From Oxalobacteraceae bacterium CAVE-383 (GTDB taxonomy: Bacteria > Pseudomonadota > Gammaproteobacteria > Burkholderiales > Burkholderiaceae_D), in NCBI GenBank assembly GCA_004134995.1, contig REGP01000005.1, positions 186,001 through 250,000 on the forward strand: a stretch of 64,000 nt of DNA, given 5' to 3'. Under the pieces are notes generated by a model. The model was not told where the DNA came from. It was given only the letters and a program-made list of their open reading frames with translations, and made no database searches. Made by a program: the position numbers and the translations under genes. Of the stretch, positions 59,998 to 64,000 are shown piece after piece (position 1 is the stretch's first letter; every line of letters begins with the position of its first letter).

Positions 59998-60599
59998 AGC
60001 GCATGCAATCGACGCCGCTCGCCGGCACGGCCTTGATGCTCATTGCCGCCGGCATGCCGATGTGGCTGGCCGCGCCTCCGGCCAGCGCCGACGCCGTGGT
60101 CGACCGCAATTTCGGCATGACGCGTCCGCAAGGCGCGCCCGCATCCCCGTCGCCGCAGTCGCTGTTTTCCGCCGCCGGACGCAAGCCGATCGAGACCGCG
60201 TCGAAACCGTCGCTTCCGGACGATGCCGGGACCGACCAGCATGGTTCGTATTCGGTGGATATGGTGAGTCCGACGATGTACAGCAAAAACATCGTCTACG
60301 TGACGCCGTTCCCGCTGCCGCCGCATGTGAACGCGCGCGTGACGATCAATAGCGTTTCATGGAAGTACGGCACCAGGACGCAGCCCAGCGGCTTTGAAGC
60401 GGCGCTGTGCTGGAAAGACAGCAAGACCTGCATCAACGTGAGCCGCTATGCCAGCGGCCAGAGCAACGATTTCAACGGCCGCGATGCCATGCAGCCTTTC
60501 CTGATGCAATTCCAGGTTGCCGGCACGGGCACGCTATCGCCGCCGGTGGTGGGCGATTCGGCGCAGATCATCGTGAACTACCGCATCTGGCCGCAGTAA
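59994..60599 (+). CDS. FlhE-like periplasmic protein
   Basis: 201 aa with an N-terminal signal peptide (LAGTALMLIAAGMPMWLAAP, cut near SADA). The C-terminal 75 residues resemble E. coli FlhE as I recall that sequence. Shared patterns are Trp-Lys/Arg-Tyr followed by PSGFEAALCWKDSKTCINVS, two Cys in an LC...C spacing, and the end LSPPVVGDSAQIIVNYRI. FlhE is a periplasmic flagellar accessory protein of enterics, linked to gating proton leakage during assembly. Here the gene is fused by an ATGA overlap to envZ rather than flhA. An extra region with a polar, Pro-rich part (about 35-90) precedes the FlhE-like core. Function is inferred from resemblance only. Confidence 0.72.
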   Translation: MKRMQSTPLAGTALMLIAAGMPMWLAAPPASADAVVDRNFGMTRPQGAPASPSPQSLFSAAGRKPIETASKPSLPDDAGTDQHGSYSVDMVSPTMYSKNIVYVTPFPLPPHVNARVTINSVSWKYGTRTQPSGFEAALCWKDSKTCINVSRYASGQSNDFNGRDAMQPFLMQFQVAGTGTLSPPVVGDSAQIIVNYRIWPQ

Positions 60600-60609
60600 G
60601 CGCCGATTA

Positions 60610-60703
60610 AGCGCTGTGAGCGGCCCAATCGCCGGACTGCGATGCTCGACGTACTGAAGTACGCCTGCGCTTCTCATCCAATGCTTGAACCGCTCACAAC
60701 ACT
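60610..60703. repeat. Palindromic element between convergent genes
   Basis: AGCGCTGTGAGCGG at 60610-60623 pairs with CCGCTCACAACACT at 60690-60703 (12 of 14, with TGTGAGCGG/CCGCTCACA perfect). An inner hairpin CGTACT-GA-AGTACG lies at 60650-60663. The element fills most of the 136-base gap between the FlhE-like gene and radA. It could act as a bidirectional terminator or be a dispersed REP-like element; only this copy is seen in the window. Confidence 0.65.
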
Positions 60704-60735
60704 TACTCGACACTCACTTATTTAAATCAATCTAT

Positions 60736-62109
60736 TCAGTCGATTTCATCTCTGATGCGTTGCAGCGCTTCGTCGATGCGTTCCACCGCGATCACCTTCA
60801 ATCCTTCGATTTTCTGCTTCGGCGCGTTTGCCTTCGGGATCATCGCGATCGAAAAACCCAGCTTGGCGGCTTCCCGCAAGCGTTCCTGGCCGCGCGGCGC
60901 AGGCCGGATTTCACCCGCCAGCCCCACTTCGCCGAACACCACCAGCCCGCGCGGCAAGGGCTTGCTGCGCATGGAGGAATTGATGGCCAGCAGCACCGCC
61001 AGGTCGGCCGCCGGCTCGGTGATCTTGACGCCGCCGACCGCGTTGATGAAGACGTCCTGATCGAATGCCGCGATGCCGGCGTGCCGATGCAATACCGCCA
61101 GCAGCATCGCCAGCCGGTTCTGCTCAAGCCCGACCGACAGCCGGCGCGCGTTCGGCACATGCGAACTGTCCACCAGCGCCTGGATTTCGACCAGCAGCGG
61201 ACGCGTCCCCTCCTGCGTGACCATCACGCAGGAACCGGGCACCTGGTTTTCGTGCTGCGAGAGGAAGAGCGCGGAAGGATTCGACACGCCCTTCAAACCC
61301 TTTTCGGTCATGGCGAAGACGCCCAGTTCGTTGACGGCGCCGAAGCGGTTCTTGACCGCCCGCACCAGCCGGAAACTCGAATGCGTGTCGCCCTCGAAAT
61401 ACAGCACGGTATCGACTATGTGTTCCAGAACGCGCGGCCCCGCCAGCGCGCCTTCCTTGGTGACATGGCCGACCATGATGATGGTGATGCCCGACATCTT
61501 GGCCGCGCGCGTCAGTTGCGCGGCGCATTCGCGCACTTGCGCAACGGACCCCGGCGCCGACGACAAGGCATCCGAATACATGGTCTGGATCGAATCGATC
61601 ACCACCACTTCCGGCTTGTGTTCAGTCAGCGTGCCGAGGATTTTTTCCAACTGGATTTCGGCCTGCAATTTCAGCTCGCCGGCCTCCACCGCCAGCCGCT
61701 TGGCGCGCATCGCGATCTGCGCGCCGGACTCTTCGCCGCTGACGTAAAGCACCTTCTTCAGGCGCGCGATATTGGCCAATGCCTGCAGCAGCAGCGTCGA
61801 TTTTCCGATGCCCGGATCGCCGCCGATCAGCACCACGCCGCCCGGCACCAATCCGCCGCCGAGCACCCTGTCGAATTCCTCGATGCCGGTGCCGAAGCGC
61901 GGCACGTCGATCGCCTCGATATCGGCCAGGCTGAGGACCGGCGCCGTTTGCGCCAGGCCCTGATGCGTGTTCGAAAACCGGTTGCCGCCGTTCTCGATAA
62001 TGGTTTCGACCAGCGTATTCCAGGCGCCGCAGGCCGGGCATTTGCCGGCCCATTTATTGCTGATGTCGCCGCATTCGCTGCAGGTGTAATTCGTTTTTGC
62101 TTTCGCCAT
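60736..62109 (-). CDS. radA: RadA, DNA repair/branch-migration ATPase
   Basis: 457 aa, typical length. RadA helps process recombination intermediates. The N-terminal zinc finger has Cys10, Cys13, Cys24 and Cys27 (YTCSECGDISNKWAGKCPAC). The RecA-like domain has Walker A GGDPGIGKSTLLLQAL and Walker B VVIDSIQTMYSDALSSAPGS, and the RadA-specific motif KNRFG (AVKNRFGAVNELGVF). The C-terminal Lon-protease-like domain follows (LGLSFS-type FSIAMIPKANAPKQ near the end). It follows alr on the same strand with 30 bases between. Confidence 0.96.
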   Translation of the reverse strand: MAKAKTNYTCSECGDISNKWAGKCPACGAWNTLVETIIENGGNRFSNTHQGLAQTAPVLSLADIEAIDVPRFGTGIEEFDRVLGGGLVPGGVVLIGGDPGIGKSTLLLQALANIARLKKVLYVSGEESGAQIAMRAKRLAVEAGELKLQAEIQLEKILGTLTEHKPEVVVIDSIQTMYSDALSSAPGSVAQVRECAAQLTRAAKMSGITIIMVGHVTKEGALAGPRVLEHIVDTVLYFEGDTHSSFRLVRAVKNRFGAVNELGVFAMTEKGLKGVSNPSALFLSQHENQVPGSCVMVTQEGTRPLLVEIQALVDSSHVPNARRLSVGLEQNRLAMLLAVLHRHAGIAAFDQDVFINAVGGVKITEPAADLAVLLAINSSMRSKPLPRGLVVFGEVGLAGEIRPAPRGQERLREAAKLGFSIAMIPKANAPKQKIEGLKVIAVERIDEALQRIRDEID

Positions 62110-62139
62110 TGGATTCGTTTCGGATGTTTTCGTTGGCCG

Positions 62140-63234
62140 TCAGGCGTTGTTCTGTTCAATCTGTTCGATATGGACGCGCGCGGCCAATGCGCACATCAAT
62201 TCATAGCCGATGGTGCCGGCGGCGTTGGCGACTTCGTCGATCGGCAGGCCTTCGCCCCACAATACGACCGGGCTGCCGACGGCCGCATCGGCAATGCCGC
62301 TCAGATCGACCATCAGCATATCCATGGAAATACGCCCCAGCGTGGAGGTGCGCACGCCATTGACCAGCACCGGCGTGCCGGTGGGCGCATGGCGCGGATA
62401 ACCGTCGGCATAGCCGCAGGCCACCACCCCGATGCGCATCGGCTGCGGCGCGACGAAGCGGCTGCCGTAACCGACCGCATCGCCGGCATCCAGATTCTGC
62501 ACGCCGATGATTTCGCTGCGCAATGTCATTGCCGGCAGCAGATCGAATTCGGCCGCGGCGCGGCTGCATGGCGTGCCGCCGTACAGCATGATGCCGGCGC
62601 GCACCCAATCGGCCGCGGCTTCGGGATGCAGCAGATCGGCCGCCGAATTGGCGACGCTGCGCTGCCCCGGCAAATCCTGCGCGCCCTCGGCAAAGTTCGT
62701 CAATTGGCGCGCCAGCGGCAGCGCCGGGTTATCGGCTTCGTCGGCATTGGCCAGATGGGTGATCAGCGCAATCCCGCGCACGCCGGCGATCCTGCGCAGC
62801 CGCGCATGCGCATCATGATAGATCGCGGGCTTGAAGCCGAGCCGGTTCATGCCGCTGTTCATCTTCAGGTGCACGTCCAGTTGGGCGCCGGCCGGCAAAG
62901 CCGTTTCGAGCAGCGCGATCTGTTCCTCGCAATGCACCACCACCTGAAATTCGTGCTGCACCGCCACAAGCAGATCGGCCTTGTCGAAAAAACCTTCGAG
63001 CAGCAATACCGGCTTGCGCCAGCCCAGTTCGCGCAGGCGTACGGCATAATCCGGTTCGATCAGGGCCAGCCCGTCGGCATCGGCGAAACCCCGCATGCCG
63101 CGCGCGAGGCCATGTCCATATGCATCGGCCTTGACCACCGCCCATACCTTTGCGCCGCCCGCCTGCCGGCGCGCCACCGCAAGATTGTGGCGCAGCGCGG
63201 AAATATCAATGGTCGCTACCAGGGGTCTAGGCAT
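62140..63234 (-). CDS. alr: Alanine racemase
   Basis: 364 aa. Alr interconverts L- and D-alanine for peptidoglycan. The PLP lysine is Lys35 in WAVVKADAYGHGLARGMRGF. The catalytic tyrosine region is DAVGYGSRFVAPQPMRIGVV, and the C-terminal domain has GRISMDMLMVDLSGIADAAV. It sits with radA downstream and divergent lplT upstream, an order (lplT-alr-radA) found in betaproteobacteria. Confidence 0.96.
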   Translation of the reverse strand: MPRPLVATIDISALRHNLAVARRQAGGAKVWAVVKADAYGHGLARGMRGFADADGLALIEPDYAVRLRELGWRKPVLLLEGFFDKADLLVAVQHEFQVVVHCEEQIALLETALPAGAQLDVHLKMNSGMNRLGFKPAIYHDAHARLRRIAGVRGIALITHLANADEADNPALPLARQLTNFAEGAQDLPGQRSVANSAADLLHPEAAADWVRAGIMLYGGTPCSRAAAEFDLLPAMTLRSEIIGVQNLDAGDAVGYGSRFVAPQPMRIGVVACGYADGYPRHAPTGTPVLVNGVRTSTLGRISMDMLMVDLSGIADAAVGSPVVLWGEGLPIDEVANAAGTIGYELMCALAARVHIEQIEQNNA

Positions 63235-63437
63235 AAATTATCGCGGTCGAAATGTATCAATAAAAATCGGTGCTTGCCTGTGCTGCGGCATGCATGCCAG
63301 CATAAGCGGTCGTACGCGGGGGAAAACCCGGTAGCGGGCCGGGACCCGCAGCGCTATTTTACCTATAACGCCCTCATGCATTATGAATAGTGCCCAGAAC
63401 ACAAGCCAGTCATATTTTCATGGTATAAAGCAGGCCA

Positions 63438-64000
63438 ATGCACTTTTTTCAGACTCAACAACGGATGAATCGCGGTTTCTACACCATCATAGCGGCACAG
63501 TTTTTTTCGTCGCTTGCAGATAATGCCTTGCTGATCGCAGCAATCGCGTTGCTGACGCAAATGCATTCTCCCGAGTGGATGACGCCGCTGCTGAAGCTGT
63601 TCTTTGTCCTGTCCTATGTTGTGCTGGCGGCATTCGTCGGCGCATTCGCCGACGCCCTGCCGAAAGGCCGTGTCATGTTCATCACCAACATGATAAAAAT
63701 CCTCGGCTGCGGCATGATGTTTTTCCATGTCCATCCCCTGATCGCCTACGGCGTCGTCGGCTTCGGCGCGGCGGCCTACTCGCCGGCGAAGTACGGCATC
63801 CTGACCGAGCTGCTGCCGGCTGAAAAACTGGTCGCCGCCAATGGCTGGATCGAAGGCCTGACCGTCTCCTCGATCATCCTCGGCACTGTCATGGGCGGCG
63901 CGCTGCTCAACGAACATATCGCCGATGCGCTGCTGTATACCTATCTGCCGCGCGTCGGCATCACTTTCGAGGCGTCGACTGAAGCGGCGCTCTGCATCAT
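63438..64000 (+). CDS. lplT: LplT, lysophospholipid transporter (5' part)
   Basis: The first 187 codons are present; the gene runs past the end of the window. The ATG at 63438 has CAGG upstream; a second ATG at 63465 is possible. LplT is a major facilitator carrier that flips lysophospholipids inward for re-acylation by Aas. The start FYTIIAAQFFSSLADNALLI, the loop AFVGAFADALPKGRVMFITN and the block GFGAAAYSPAKYGILTELLP match E. coli LplT closely. Whether an aas acyltransferase gene follows cannot be seen here. Confidence 0.9.
   Translation, partial: MHFFQTQQRMNRGFYTIIAAQFFSSLADNALLIAAIALLTQMHSPEWMTPLLKLFFVLSYVVLAAFVGAFADALPKGRVMFITNMIKILGCGMMFFHVHPLIAYGVVGFGAAAYSPAKYGILTELLPAEKLVAANGWIEGLTVSSIILGTVMGGALLNEHIADALLYTYLPRVGITFEASTEAALCI

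Noticed and set aside
60685..63390. 901-codon open frame on the plus strand opposite radA and alr
   Set aside because: It covers two complete housekeeping genes and has no recognisable domain; the composition is that of an antisense frame.

Overview
The window is GC-rich chromosomal DNA of a motile Gram-negative bacterium. The flagellar gene order (fliF-R, flgB-L, flhB-A-F-G-fliA), CheZ/CheD chemotaxis, ZipA, NAD-dependent LigA, succinyl-DAP lysine synthesis and the FlgA/FlgM/FlgN arrangement point to Burkholderiales, most likely Oxalobacteraceae (Collimonas/Herminiimonas/Janthinobacterium-like). The family is an inference from gene content and order; I cannot fix the genus. No tRNA, rRNA, transposase, prophage or CRISPR array was recognised. 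No gap between genes reaches 300 bases; the longest is about 245 (26303-26547) and carries a sigma-28 promoter.

Layout. 1-9648 (+): the fli operon from the end of fliF through fliG, H, I, J, K, L, M, N, O, P, Q, R (switch complex, export ATPase, hook-length control, export gate). 9799-14554 (+): a MacA-MacB-TolC-like export system wedged between two flagellar blocks. 14529-25356 (-): flgB, C, D, E, F, G, H, I, J (rod, hook, rings), then flgK and flgL behind their own sigma-28-type promoter. 25538-27336 (+): flgA, flgM, flgN. 27366-33622 (-): flhB, flhA, flhF, a P-loop-less flhG, and fliA. 33833-37570 (-): cheR, cheD, cheB, then cheY and cheZ with a sigma-28-type promoter in front and an intrinsic terminator behind. 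cheA and cheW are absent.

37721-46256 (-): peptide deformylase, galU, ligA, zipA, smc. 46444-48447 (+): a LysR regulator and an AEC-family permease with a candidate LysR box between them. 48501-50249 (-): a chemoreceptor ending in a CheR-tether motif. 50462-57241 (+): dapC, dapD, an ArsC/YffB-like gene, dapE, prmB and a YheS-type ABC-F ATPase. 57373-57654 (-): a small secreted protein. 57817-60599 (+): ompR, envZ and a FlhE-like periplasmic protein. 60736-63234 (-): radA and alr. 63438 to the end (+): the start of lplT.

How it works together. The fli, flg and flh genes give nearly all of the basal body, hook, hook-filament junction and export gate. FliA with its anti-sigma factor FlgM times late genes, and the three best sigma-28-type promoters (before flgM, flgK and cheY) have the same -35 octamer. 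CheR/B/D/Y/Z supply adaptation and signal output. The best leads for follow-up are the FlhG that keeps its FlhF-activating helix but lacks a Walker A motif, the FlhE-like gene fused translationally to ompR-envZ, a palindromic element carried in-frame in the MacB linker, and the sigma-28 promoter set.
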